Notes under the pieces: generated by a model
What the model was told of the DNA's origin: nothing
Database searches by the model: none
Seen by the model: only the letters and a program-made list of their open reading frames with translations
In this document: one piece after another, positions 1 to 6,831 of the stretch
Layout: each line of letters opens with the position of its first letter
Position numbering within the stretch: position 1 is the stretch's first letter
Made by a program: the position numbers and the translations under genes
DNA from: Planctomycetaceae bacterium
GTDB lineage: Bacteria > Planctomycetota > Planctomycetia > Pirellulales > Thermoguttaceae
DNA length: 10,248 nucleotides
Reading direction: 5' to 3'
Assembly (NCBI GenBank): GCA_031261125.1
Contig: JAISJZ010000397.1
Coordinates: 1-10,248, forward strand

Positions 1-115
1 GCCCGCCTTGACGGTAACAAAAAGCCGTTACGGATGATACAAAAAATAAAAATTTGACCAACGTGAGAGGGAAACCACTTCGGCTCAAGGGAATTGCGAG
101 TTTTTAGAACCTGCC

Positions 116-490
116 CTAATGCGATTGTTTTGAAAACGAATTCGGATCAATGGGGTCGGCATTGGTTGTCCGCTCAATGAAAAGTACCGGTATATCAATT
201 TCGTTGCGAATGTCCAAAAATGCCGACTGACTGACAAAAAGAATCGTCGGTTTATTTGTAACGAGATTGAGCAACGGAGCACCGCAGAGTTTTGTGAGAA
301 TATGCGGCTTCATCTTTTCGCCGTACAAAATCCGCTGAGTGGGATTGGGTTTAATGGATTCCGTACATTTGAATTCCAACGGCACGCCTTGTTGGTCAGT
401 AACGAGTAAAGCACCGACAAAACCGGTATCTGCGGTATCGGTTGGGCAAAGTTCAAGGAATCCGATTTTTTGAAAGGGGGTATTTTCCAC
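116..490 (-). CDS. Conserved-type hypothetical protein, possibly C-terminally truncated
   Basis: A 124-residue soluble protein with no signal peptide or membrane segment. The N-terminal stretch IGFLELCPTD, then GFVGALLVTD, PLEFKCTESIKPNPTQRILYG and a hydrophobic KPTILFVS strand give the look of a small alpha/beta protein. I associate this pattern (FLEL, GALLVTD, PLEF.CT, P..Q.ILYG) with unnamed proteins common in planctomycetes; that is recollection, not a search result, and no function is known to me. The start is taken as GTG at 488-490, the only standard start near the conserved part; the frame opens at 517 and no Shine-Dalgarno is seen. Relatives as I remember them run to about 200 residues, so the stop at 116-118, just after the LFIE strand, may be premature. 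A different frame (starting GTG at 526-528) covers the same DNA upstream and could supply a longer N-terminus if a frameshift lies in the C/T/A runs near 464-487. Confidence 0.6.
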   Translation of the reverse strand: MENTPFQKIGFLELCPTDTADTGFVGALLVTDQQGVPLEFKCTESIKPNPTQRILYGEKMKPHILTKLCGAPLLNLVTNKPTILFVSQSAFLDIRNEIDIPVLFIERTTNADPIDPNSFSKQSH

Positions 491-517
491 TGGTCGATGT
501 TGAATTGCAAAAAAGTT

Positions 518-700
518 TCATTTCCCACCGCTAAATTTTAATAAATATACCACTTTTTTAAGAGAAAAACAAGCGGGACATAAAGATTTTTTTGAATAAC
601 TCACACCGATATTGCTGATTGTGTTTTCGGGCTTTGGTATTCCGCAAATCGTCGGTTGACACAAATCATCCGCCTGATGAAACGGTTTGGCATTTTCCAA
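518..700 (-). pseudogene. Possible 3' end of a decayed gene upstream of the 116-490 gene
   Basis: This minus-strand frame is open from 751 down to a TGA at 518-520 but has no ATG; TTG at 698-700 is the only usual start and gives 60 residues. The protein reads plausibly, with NAKPFHQADDLCQPTICG, a PKPENTISNIGVS stretch and a basic hydrophobic tail ending in KFSGGK. Its stop codon overlaps an ATG (519-521) and lies just after a GTG (526-528), as is usual for co-translated neighbours. That supports it being the end of a real gene ahead of the hypothetical protein at 116-490. Upstream, a TAG at 752-754 blocks the frame, so any longer gene would be broken. It conflicts with the plus-strand reading 619-996; both cannot be right over 619-700. 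I do not recognise the family. Confidence 0.25.
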
Positions 701-996
701 CGCAGAGTGAATATATTGCAGCGTTTCATCAGCAGGAGAAAAGGTATCTTGCTATTGCCGCAATGCGCACCGGCAATGAATCCGAACTCGGAAACATTCG
801 CGAACTCCTTCTTGACTGGAATAACGTTTCGCCTCATTCGCCGGACGATGTGATGGTCTTTGACCCGCCGCTGCCTGTCATTGATACAAACGTTTTATCC
901 CGTTATCAGACGGAATCGCCGGTTAATGCAATCGTTGTTTGCCGTTGTAGGTTCCGTGTTTGCCTACGAGTTCGCTGTGGCAGTGCGGACATTTGA
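619..996 (+). pseudogene. Possible plus-strand gene remnant abutting the IS1 fragment
   Basis: A 125-codon frame with only a TTG start (619-621), directly after a TGA at 616-618. The middle part looks genuinely coding: HQQEKRYLAIAAMRTGN, IRELLLDWN, then SPHSPDDVMVFDPPLPVID and SRYQTESP. The last 25 or so residues (rich in Cys and Arg) are just the antisense of the IS1 transposase fragment, so real coding would end near 890-925. I infer a gene whose 3' end was replaced by the insertion sequence and whose 5' end has also decayed. I recognise no family. The alternative is that this is a chance open frame opposite the minus-strand reading at 518-751. Confidence 0.3.
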
Positions 997-1012
997 GAGC
1001 GATTAAAGTCAT
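923..1012 (-). pseudogene. IS1-family transposase (InsA-like) N-terminal fragment
   Basis: Twenty-nine codons starting at ATG 1010-1012 and ending with TAA at 923-925. The peptide begins MTLIALKCPHC and continues with a VGKHGTYNGKQR motif. This is the N-terminal zinc-ribbon half of IS1 InsA-type proteins, in which a CPxC knuckle is followed by a VxKxGxxxGKQR strand. A strong ribosome binding site, AGAGGAG (reverse complement of 1019-1025), sits 6 bases before the ATG, unlike the host genes around it. After GKQR the frame stops, but the next frame reads CINRRF, which resembles the second zinc knuckle region (C.NC.RRF) after a one-base shift. The catalytic DDE part (InsB') is missing. The fragment cannot be an active transposase. 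Confidence 0.6.
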
Positions 1013-1052
1013 TGGGAACTCCTCTTTGAATTCGGGTTGAGGTTACTTTACA
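923..1052 (-). mobile_element. Remnant of the left end of an IS1-family element
   Basis: The transposase fragment at 923-1012 plus about 40 bases of 5' leader. The minus-strand sequence starting near 1052, TGTAAAGTAACCTCAACCC, is where an IS1-family left terminal repeat would lie and has a similar start pattern, but no right end or matching terminal repeat is seen in the window and no target duplication can be paired. The inner edge is uncertain and may reach about 890 if the frameshifted CINRRF part is included. Confidence 0.4.
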
Positions 1053-1101
1053 ATAGAATAACGATTTTCAGAAAAGCCAGCAAGATAACTTTTTTAGAAC
1101 A

Positions 1102-1368
1102 CTACCCAATTTTTTGTAGGTATTTATTACGGGCTTCCAGGAGTGCTTCCAATGATTGGAGTAGTGCCGCAGTGCCGATAGGTGCGGGTAAGACGGATGT
1201 GATTGTTTGCCGTCGTTACCGTTTTCGTCCCTTGACAAAGAGAAAGGCATCGAGGTTATGGAGAACCTGACCTTGTGGATCCTTGTCGCCGACTTGGTCG
1301 AATTCTTGAATAAGTGCCTCCAATTTCTCGTGGAGGAAGGCATTCGCATCAATGGGGGGCTGTTGCAT
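1102..1368 (-). pseudogene. Small hypothetical protein gene with one in-frame stop
   Basis: From ATG 1366-1368 the minus strand encodes 50 residues (starting MQQPPIDANAFLHEKLEALI, ending FVKGRKR), then TAA at 1216-1218. In the same frame another 37 codons follow to TAG at 1102-1104, reading RRQTITSVLPAPIGTAALLQ and then SLEALLEARNKYLQKIG. Both halves are helix-rich with similar composition, and the second half has no start of its own except a late TTG. A single C-to-T change (CAA to TAA) would explain the break, giving an original protein of about 88 residues. The first half may still be made as a 50-residue protein. No Shine-Dalgarno is seen. I do not recognise the family; the leucine/glutamate-rich helices hint at a coiled or helical-bundle protein. 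Confidence 0.4.
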
Positions 1369-1407
1369 CGTTACGTCCGTGTAAAAAGGGGGAAACTAAC
1401 GCCGCCA

Positions 1408-1435
1408 GTATAACACAGAGAAAAATACCTACAAA
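1408..1435 (-). promoter_or_regulatory. Weak candidate promoter for the 1102-1368 gene
   Basis: On the minus strand a good -10 hexamer TATACT (reverse complement of 1408-1413) lies about 40 bases before the ATG at 1368. A poor -35 candidate TTTGTA (1430-1435) is 16 bases upstream of it. On the opposite strand TTGACA occurs at 1439-1444, facing the pump operon, but no convincing -10 follows it at 16-18 bases. Confidence 0.25.
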
Positions 1436-1614
1436 GAATTGACACTCCTTTGCTTTTTGCGTCCAAAAACTTTTTACAACCAAATCGACGGGCGACGGAC
1501 TTTTACCCCCTTCTCAATCAGCAAATAAATGGTATAAGTCGGAGGTTCCCATTACTCTTTCCTGTCTGCGGTGTTCAAACAAATAGAGGCGGAAGTCACC
1601 GTCAACGTAAACTT

Positions 1615-3012
1615 ATGAAAACGAAAAATAAAATTCTGTCCGTTCTTTTGCGGCCTGTGATTTCGCTGGTACTCCTGCTGCTGACAGGATTTATTGTCGG
1701 AATTCTGATGGTTCCCAAGACGGTTTCAAAAAATACCGAATCCCGCTCATTGGTCAATACCGTCGAGGTGGTTCCTCTTGAGCGGCATTTGGACGGAATT
1801 GACTTCAAAATAGACGGCGAAGTCATTCCGTACCGGCAACTCGACATTGTTCCCGAAATTCAAGGCAGGGTCGTTTACAAATCGGAAAACTGCCGGCTTG
1901 GTCGTTCGGTGCAAGCGGGGGAAGTTTTGCTACGAATTGACCCAACGGATTATGAACTCGAATCGGAACAACTAACCGAAGCCGTAAAGCAGGCGGAAGT
2001 TAACATCCAAGAAAATAAAGTTCAACTGGAAAATACACAGAAAGAATTGGAGTTGGCAAAAAAACAACTCGAACTAAAACAGCGGGATTTCAAACGGAAT
2101 CAGTCGTTGGCGGAAAGCAATGCTGTTTCGGCTTCCGAACTGGACACGGCGCAATCGAGTTTGTTGACTACCGAAGAGACCGTTCAAAAACTTGAAAACC
2201 AAATCCGAATTTATGAAACGCAAACCAGCAAACTGGACGTTGCCCTTCGTAAAGATAACATTGCTCTGAAAACGGCAAAGTTAAATCTGGAACGAACGGA
2301 AGTAAAATCTCCGCTCGGAGGTGTTGTCACTTCGGATTCGTTTGAAGTCAATACTTTCATTCAACGCGGAGCAAGTGTTGCGAAAATCCTGGATGTATCG
2401 CAACTTGAAATTCAGTGCAGTTTGTATATGAAACAGATTCAATGGATTTGGCTTTCTACCGAAAGTTCTCCGAATTTGAAAATTCCTGATGGTTATGTGT
2501 TCAAACCGACACCGGTAACCATTCTGTATGAACTTGAAGGAACGACTTGGGCGTGGGACGGCACGCTCAAAACACTTGATGGCGGCGGTATGAACGCTGT
2601 TACAAGAATGGCTCCGTGCCGGGTGAAAGTTGATAATCCGCAAGCCGTTCGTCTCTACAAAAGTAATTCACAAAACGTTCCGGCTGTCAAATCTCCGCCG
2701 ACATTGTTTTTTGGAATGTTTGTTTCGATTATTGTTCATTCAAAGCCGGAGGTTTCACTGTATAAAATTCCTGAAAGGGCATTGTTGCCCGGCAATAAAA
2801 TATGGACAGCAACCGGCGGAAAGTTACACCAACACAGTATTCGGGTAGCAACAACGACATCAGACGGCGTGTTGTTTTACGCCGAATCGGAACATCTTTT
2901 GCCGACCGACCTCGTTGTCGTCTCACCGCTCGCGACTCCCATTGAAGGCGGAAACGTCAATATCATTCACTCTGTTACAAAAAGTGTTGCCGTCCATTTA
3001 CCCGCCGATTAA
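1615..3012 (+). CDS. RND efflux pump periplasmic adaptor (membrane fusion protein, HlyD/AcrA family)
   Basis: Bridges an RND inner-membrane transporter to an outer-membrane channel. The start ATG at 1615 gives 465 residues and places a basic N-terminus (MKTKNK) before one membrane anchor at residues 12-33. The frame stays open back to 1450, but the extra 55 residues are not protein-like and would put the anchor inside. Visible parts: first half of the lipoyl domain at about 75-113 (VPEIQGRVVYKS, GEVLLRIDP), a long charged coiled-coil hairpin at about 115-225, second lipoyl half at about 227-262 (KSPLGGVVTSDSFEVNTFIQ), then beta-barrel and membrane-proximal domains. Size and order match the AcrA/MexA type, slightly long. 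The GXXXG-free hydrophobic anchor without a lipobox suggests an inner-membrane-anchored rather than lipidated adaptor. The transporter gene follows after 61 bases, so the two are almost certainly one operon. Substrate cannot be read from the sequence. Confidence 0.9.
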   Translation: MKTKNKILSVLLRPVISLVLLLLTGFIVGILMVPKTVSKNTESRSLVNTVEVVPLERHLDGIDFKIDGEVIPYRQLDIVPEIQGRVVYKSENCRLGRSVQAGEVLLRIDPTDYELESEQLTEAVKQAEVNIQENKVQLENTQKELELAKKQLELKQRDFKRNQSLAESNAVSASELDTAQSSLLTTEETVQKLENQIRIYETQTSKLDVALRKDNIALKTAKLNLERTEVKSPLGGVVTSDSFEVNTFIQRGASVAKILDVSQLEIQCSLYMKQIQWIWLSTESSPNLKIPDGYVFKPTPVTILYELEGTTWAWDGTLKTLDGGGMNAVTRMAPCRVKVDNPQAVRLYKSNSQNVPAVKSPPTLFFGMFVSIIVHSKPEVSLYKIPERALLPGNKIWTATGGKLHQHSIRVATTTSDGVLFYAESEHLLPTDLVVVSPLATPIEGGNVNIIHSVTKSVAVHLPAD

Positions 3013-3073
3013 ATGAGTGGACCGTGTGATGAGAAAAGAGCATTGAGTTTTCATCCATTTAACATTTCCCCTT

Positions 3074-6000
3074 ATGTTATATCGTTTTTTCAAGTGGACG
3101 GTTTCCAATTCTCCGGCGATGAACGTCATTATGATTGTTGTTTTCGTCATTGGGGCGTTTTGCAGTTTTCAACTGCGGCGGGAAACGTTTCCGAACTTCG
3201 ATATGGAACAGATTCTGATTTCCGTTCCCTACCCCGGTGCAACGCCGGAAGAAGTGGAAAACGGTATCTGTCAGAAAATCGAAGAAGCCCTGCAATCGCT
3301 TGAAGGAGTTAAGAAAATTACCTGTTCCGCCAACGAAGGTTCAGCGATGGTACAGGTCGAACTCCGAAGCAATGTCCAAGACGTTGACCGCGTTCTCAAT
3401 GAAGTCAAAGATTCCGTTGACCGGATTACGCCGCAGTTTCCCGAAATGATAGAACAGCCGACCATTCAGCGGCTTAAAATGCAGGAAACAATTATCTCCA
3501 TCGGTGTTCTCGGTCCCCAAGACGATTCTGCCGAATCCGCGCTCGCTCTCCGTCAAGTTGCCGAAGACCTGCGGGAAGAACTATTACAGTATCCGAAAAT
3601 CTCGATGGTCAATCTCGTCGGAACGAAAGATTATCAAATCGACATTGAGATTCCCGAAGAAATACTCCGTTCCTATCATCTCACGCTCAATCAGGCGGCG
3701 GCGATTGTCCGTGCGGAAAATATACAAACACCCGGAGGAACAATCCGCGCTCCGTCGCAGGAAATCAATGTCCGAACCGATAACCGGCGTTACGATGCTC
3801 AAGGAATCGGTGAACTTCCGTTCATCACGTCCCGCGAGGGAACTGTACTTCGGCTCAACGAAGTCGCTCATATCCGGGACGAATTCATCGACGGTCCCGC
3901 TTTGGCAACCGTTTATACTCCGCCCGAAACCGGTATTCCTGATGATACGAATTCCATTACCGGTCGGCACGTCATCGCTCTCGGTGTCTTGCGCAATACA
4001 AACGAAGACCTCTTGGCGATGGTCGATAACGTTTATGAATTCGTTGCGAAAAAGAATCAGCCCGGTGTGTTGCCGGAAGGTTATTCGCTCATCACTTGGG
4101 CAGACCACTCCGTCGAAGTCCGCTCCCGGCTGGAACTTCTTGCCAAAAACGGGATACAAGGTCTTTTAATTGTGTTCATTCTTTTGGCGTTATTTCTTGA
4201 CCTCACGCTGGCGTTTTGGGTTGCTATTGGGATTCCCTTTGCAATGTGTGCAACGTGCCTCCTTCTTTACGGCAACAATCTAACGTTGAATATGATTTCA
4301 ACGTTCGGTTTTATTATGGGTCTCGGTATTGTTGTTGATGATTCTATCGTTGCCGGGGAAAACATTTACACGCATCGAAGTCAAGGGAAAAACTTTTTCG
4401 AGGCGGCAGTCGATGGAATTTGCGAAGTGTTCCCTTCGATTTTTGCGTCCATTGTAACAACAATCATTGCGTTTGTGCCGCTGCTTTTTGTAACGGGAAT
4501 AATGGGCAAAATCATTTACACGATTCCCGTTGTGATGATTACGATGCTCGTTGCATCGCTTTGTGAATGTGTTGGCATCTTGCCGTGTCATCTTGCGCAT
4601 CGAAAAAATCTCTTTATCAAAATGCTTAGCGGATATTTGTACGTTTTTTCGTGGCTTCTTTTTCCGCTTCGCTGGGCAAGCCGGTATACAAGCGATTTGA
4701 TGGCTTTTACGGTCAAGTATCTTTACGCTCCTTCTCTTATTTGGACTCTGCGGAACCGCTTTCTGTTCATCGTCGGCTGCGTTTGTATTATGATGATTAC
4801 TCTTGCCCTCGTCGTGTCGGGAACGCTCCCGTTTGTTTTCTGTCCGAAGATGGACGGCAATTATATTCAGGTAACGCTGCAATTTCCGAACGGAACGCCT
4901 GCTGAAGTTACTGACCAATGGACGAAACATCTTGAGCGGTCTTTCTGGAAAGTTGCCAAAGAGTACGAAAAAGAAGGAACGCCGATAGCGGTGCGTTCAT
5001 TGCGGGTCGTCGGGACATCGCTTATGTCGCGAGGCGGTAATATGTCCGGTGCATCCGGCGGCGGGGCTTCCTATCAAGGCGGTTTGACGGTGGAATTGGT
5101 GAGCGGCGAGCGGCGGAAGGTTACTTGCGTTGAAATTGCCAACCGCTGGCGGCAGGAAGCGGGACCGGTTCCGGGAGCCGATAAATTGGCGTATGAAACA
5201 CAAATGTTCGGACCGCCGGGAGGAGCCGTTGAATTTGTTCTTGCCACGAAATCCCACAATGCCAAGGATTTAGAAGAAGCGGTTGAAGAGTGCAAAGATT
5301 ATCTCGCGGATTTGGACGGAACCATTGACATTACGGACAGCGATATGCCGGGCAAATATGAGTTCCGCTTGAAAATCAAAGAAAAGGCGATGGCAATGGG
5401 ATTGCATCCCGAAGATTTAGCGTCCGTGATTCGCGCAACCTATTACGGAGCCGAAGTGCAGCGGCTCCAGCGCGGTCGGCACGAAGTCAAGGTTATGGTT
5501 TGCTATCCCAGAGAAGACCGGCGTTCGCTCGGCGATTTCAACGAAATTCGGATTCGGACTTCTTCCGGCAAATATCCGATTACGGAACTTGCCGACATTG
5601 AAGTCGTTCGGGGCTACACGACGATTACCCGCAGGAATCAACAGCGTTCGATTACGGTTTCGGCGGATGTCGTCGAAGAAAGAGCGAACGCTCAAAAAAT
5701 TATTGCAATGCTTAAATCGGACTTTTTGCCGAAATTGCAGCAAAAATATCCGAATGTGAATGTTCTTTGGGAGGGACACGAAGAAGAACGGGAAGAATCG
5801 ACGCAGAGTTTGATTATCGGTTTTACTTTGGCAATGTGTGCTATGTTTATCGTTTTGACGATACAGTTCAAATCGTATATTCAACCGCTGATAATTATGG
5901 CGATTATTCCGTTCGGTTTAGTCGGAGCGGTTGCTGCTCACCTCTTGTTTGGAATGCCTTTGGCGTTTTTCAGTTTGTTTGGTTTGGTGGCGTTGAGCGG

Positions 6001-6367
6001 AATTATCGTGAACGATTCGATTGTGATGATTGACTTCATTAACCGAAAGTATCGGGACGGTGAACCGTTGCGGGAAACGTTGATAACGGTAGGACAGAAT
6101 CGGTTCCGTCCGATAGTATTGACATCGGTTACAACGATTGGCGGTTTGCTGCCGATTGTTTTAGAAACGTCGTTTCAGGCGCAAATGATCGTTCCGATGG
6201 CATTGAGTTTATGCGGCGGCGTAGCGTTTGCGTTGGTTCTCGTTCTCTATTTCGTGCCGGTGCTGTATTCGTATTACGTCGATTTCTTTGTATGGAATCA
6301 AGTTGAATTCAAAAACTTGTTGATTGACCGAAAAGATACGAAATTGGTCAATCCTGTTACCGCATAA
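3074..6367 (+). CDS. RND inner-membrane efflux transporter (HAE1/AcrB-type)
   Basis: Proton-driven trimeric exporter in the inner membrane. At 1097 residues it is full length or slightly longer than AcrB. It shows the family layout: TM1 at about 14-33, a large periplasmic loop opening with TFPNFDMEQILISVPYPGAT, a TM2-TM6 cluster, second periplasmic loop, and TM8-TM12 at the C-terminus. The proton-relay aspartate pair in TM4 is present (GLGIVVDDSIV, Asp422-Asp423). In TM10 the segment SGIIVNDSIVMIDFIN carries Asn980 where AcrB has its relay lysine, which is the arrangement seen in a broad non-AcrB branch of the family. A glycine/serine-rich stretch at about 652-670 interrupts the second porter loop. 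The start ATG 3074 gives the expected MLYRFFKWTVSNSPAMN amphipathic N-terminus; an ATG at 3013 opens a different frame and is not used. Substrate is unknown; drugs, detergents, glycolipids or metals are all possible. Confidence 0.93.
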   Translation: MLYRFFKWTVSNSPAMNVIMIVVFVIGAFCSFQLRRETFPNFDMEQILISVPYPGATPEEVENGICQKIEEALQSLEGVKKITCSANEGSAMVQVELRSNVQDVDRVLNEVKDSVDRITPQFPEMIEQPTIQRLKMQETIISIGVLGPQDDSAESALALRQVAEDLREELLQYPKISMVNLVGTKDYQIDIEIPEEILRSYHLTLNQAAAIVRAENIQTPGGTIRAPSQEINVRTDNRRYDAQGIGELPFITSREGTVLRLNEVAHIRDEFIDGPALATVYTPPETGIPDDTNSITGRHVIALGVLRNTNEDLLAMVDNVYEFVAKKNQPGVLPEGYSLITWADHSVEVRSRLELLAKNGIQGLLIVFILLALFLDLTLAFWVAIGIPFAMCATCLLLYGNNLTLNMISTFGFIMGLGIVVDDSIVAGENIYTHRSQGKNFFEAAVDGICEVFPSIFASIVTTIIAFVPLLFVTGIMGKIIYTIPVVMITMLVASLCECVGILPCHLAHRKNLFIKMLSGYLYVFSWLLFPLRWASRYTSDLMAFTVKYLYAPSLIWTLRNRFLFIVGCVCIMMITLALVVSGTLPFVFCPKMDGNYIQVTLQFPNGTPAEVTDQWTKHLERSFWKVAKEYEKEGTPIAVRSLRVVGTSLMSRGGNMSGASGGGASYQGGLTVELVSGERRKVTCVEIANRWRQEAGPVPGADKLAYETQMFGPPGGAVEFVLATKSHNAKDLEEAVEECKDYLADLDGTIDITDSDMPGKYEFRLKIKEKAMAMGLHPEDLASVIRATYYGAEVQRLQRGRHEVKVMVCYPREDRRSLGDFNEIRIRTSSGKYPITELADIEVVRGYTTITRRNQQRSITVSADVVEERANAQKIIAMLKSDFLPKLQQKYPNVNVLWEGHEEEREESTQSLIIGFTLAMCAMFIVLTIQFKSYIQPLIIMAIIPFGLVGAVAAHLLFGMPLAFFSLFGLVALSGIIVNDSIVMIDFINRKYRDGEPLRETLITVGQNRFRPIVLTSVTTIGGLLPIVLETSFQAQMIVPMALSLCGGVAFALVLVLYFVPVLYSYYVDFFVWNQVEFKNLLIDRKDTKLVNPVTA

Positions 6368-6677
6368 TCCCTTTAATCCCCGCTCCGGTATTGTTAGTCG
6401 TTGCGGTAATGGGTCTTTTGAACGGTCTTTTTCTGGTTCTAACGCAGATTCAGGAACAGACGATTTCAGAAAGTATTTCGGGGTTTAACCGTAAAAATCC
6501 GCTGTTTCCGCCCTGTTGCGTTCTTTCCTTGTCTTGCGTGAACCGGGCGGACTGCCGAAAATTCACCGAAACCGGCAAATCCTCGCGAAAGAAAAAACAT
6601 TTTTTATGTGGCGGAGGTGAAAAAAAATAAAAATCAGATAGAATGAGCGAATCGAAAAAAGTGAAATCTGCCGTACA
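6368..6677 (+). other. Gene-poor intergenic stretch after the pump operon
   Basis: No convincing gene in 310 bases. One plus-strand frame is open from before 6391 to TAA 6628-6630. It starts hydrophobic (from ATG 6409, MGLLNGLFLVLTQIQEQ) but turns into a Cys/Lys-rich tail with no known pattern. A 45-codon minus-strand frame lies opposite. A GGAGGTGA at about 6613-6620 is a perfect ribosome binding sequence but has no start codon at the right distance. No terminator is seen after the transporter stop. Confidence 0.4.
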
Positions 6678-6749
6678 ATGTCGTCTTTCGAGGATATAAG
6701 TAAACTTTATGAAACCCTCTACGCAGGTGCCGCGAGCGTTCCCCGTTGA
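6678..6749 (+). CDS. Possible 23-residue leader peptide before the hybrid kinase
   Basis: ATG 6678-6680 to TGA 6747-6749 encodes MSSFEDISKLYETLYAGAAS plus three residues. It has no Shine-Dalgarno. Interest comes from position: its last codons CCC CGT form the first arm of a hairpin (6741-6746 with 6755-6760), and that hairpin excludes a terminator-like hairpin immediately downstream. There is no run of one regulatory amino acid codon, so a classic amino-acid attenuator is not shown. The next frame stays open to 6819 (reading PVDAHGAKWVAPMFFFCYNN), so a decayed longer gene with a one-base shift in the CCCC run is an alternative. Confidence 0.25.
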   Translation: MSSFEDISKLYETLYAGAASVPR

Positions 6750-6760
6750 CGCACACGGGG
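6741..6760 (+). promoter_or_regulatory. Hairpin that competes with the downstream terminator-like hairpin
   Basis: CCCCGT at 6741-6746 pairs perfectly with ACGGGG at 6755-6760 around an 8-base loop. Bases 6756-6760 are shared with the hairpin at 6756-6777, so only one of the two can form at a time. The TGA of the small ORF at 6678-6749 overlaps the loop, so a ribosome ending there would cover the first arm. Confidence 0.35.
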
Positions 6761-6790
6761 CTAAATGGGTTGCCCCGATGTTTTTCTTTT
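6756..6790 (+). terminator. Candidate intrinsic terminator or attenuator
   Basis: A six-pair all-GC stem, CGGGGC at 6756-6761 with GCCCCG at 6772-6777, around a 10-base loop, is followed after three bases by TTTTTCTTTT at 6781-6790. This has the form of a rho-independent terminator. It sits nearly 400 bases after the transporter stop and only about 40 bases before the kinase start, so it may act as an attenuator for kinase readthrough or simply end leader transcription. The -35 element of the kinase promoter candidate overlaps its second arm. Confidence 0.45.
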
Positions 6791-6798
6791 GTTACAAT
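6770..6798 (+). promoter_or_regulatory. Candidate sigma70-type promoter of the hybrid kinase
   Basis: TTGCCC (6770-6775) and TACAAT (6793-6798) are separated by exactly 17 bases. The -10 is preceded by TGT, an extended -10 motif. Transcription would start near 6805 and give a leader of about 27 bases to the ATG at 6832. This would let the kinase be transcribed independently of anything ended by the overlapping terminator. Confidence 0.45.
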
Positions 6799-6831
6799 AA
6801 CGTCGCCATACGTTGCTAAACGACTTTTGCT

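Noticed and set aside
11..32. Inverted repeat CGGTAAC/GTTACGG near the window start
   Set aside because: Stem of seven with one mismatch and no T-tract; too weak to call a terminator.
1207..1413. 68-codon plus-strand frame opposite the small pseudogene
   Set aside because: It is the antisense shadow of the minus-strand 1102-1368 reading, whose two halves are more protein-like.
1450..1614. Upstream extension of the adaptor reading frame (55 extra residues)
   Set aside because: The extension is basic and irregular, has no domain character, and would bury the membrane anchor; ATG 1615 gives a normal adaptor N-terminus.
3013..3303. 96-codon frame beginning with ATG right after the adaptor stop
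   Set aside because: It overlaps the RND transporter in another frame and has no domain signal; the transporter's family match fixes the true frame.
3504..4169. Long 221-codon and 191-codon frames on both strands inside the transporter gene
   Set aside because: Both are shadows of the strongly conserved RND frame; their composition (Arg/Ser-rich) is typical of off-frame translation.
6391..6630. A 79-codon plus-strand frame with a hydrophobic start
   Set aside because: It needs a TTG start, or an ATG 18 bases in, lacks a ribosome binding site and ends in a Cys/Lys-rich tail without any recognisable pattern; kept only as a note in the intergenic entry.
6789..6802. GTTA-CAA-TAAC palindrome before the kinase
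   Set aside because: Only four-base arms and better explained as part of the extended -10 promoter.
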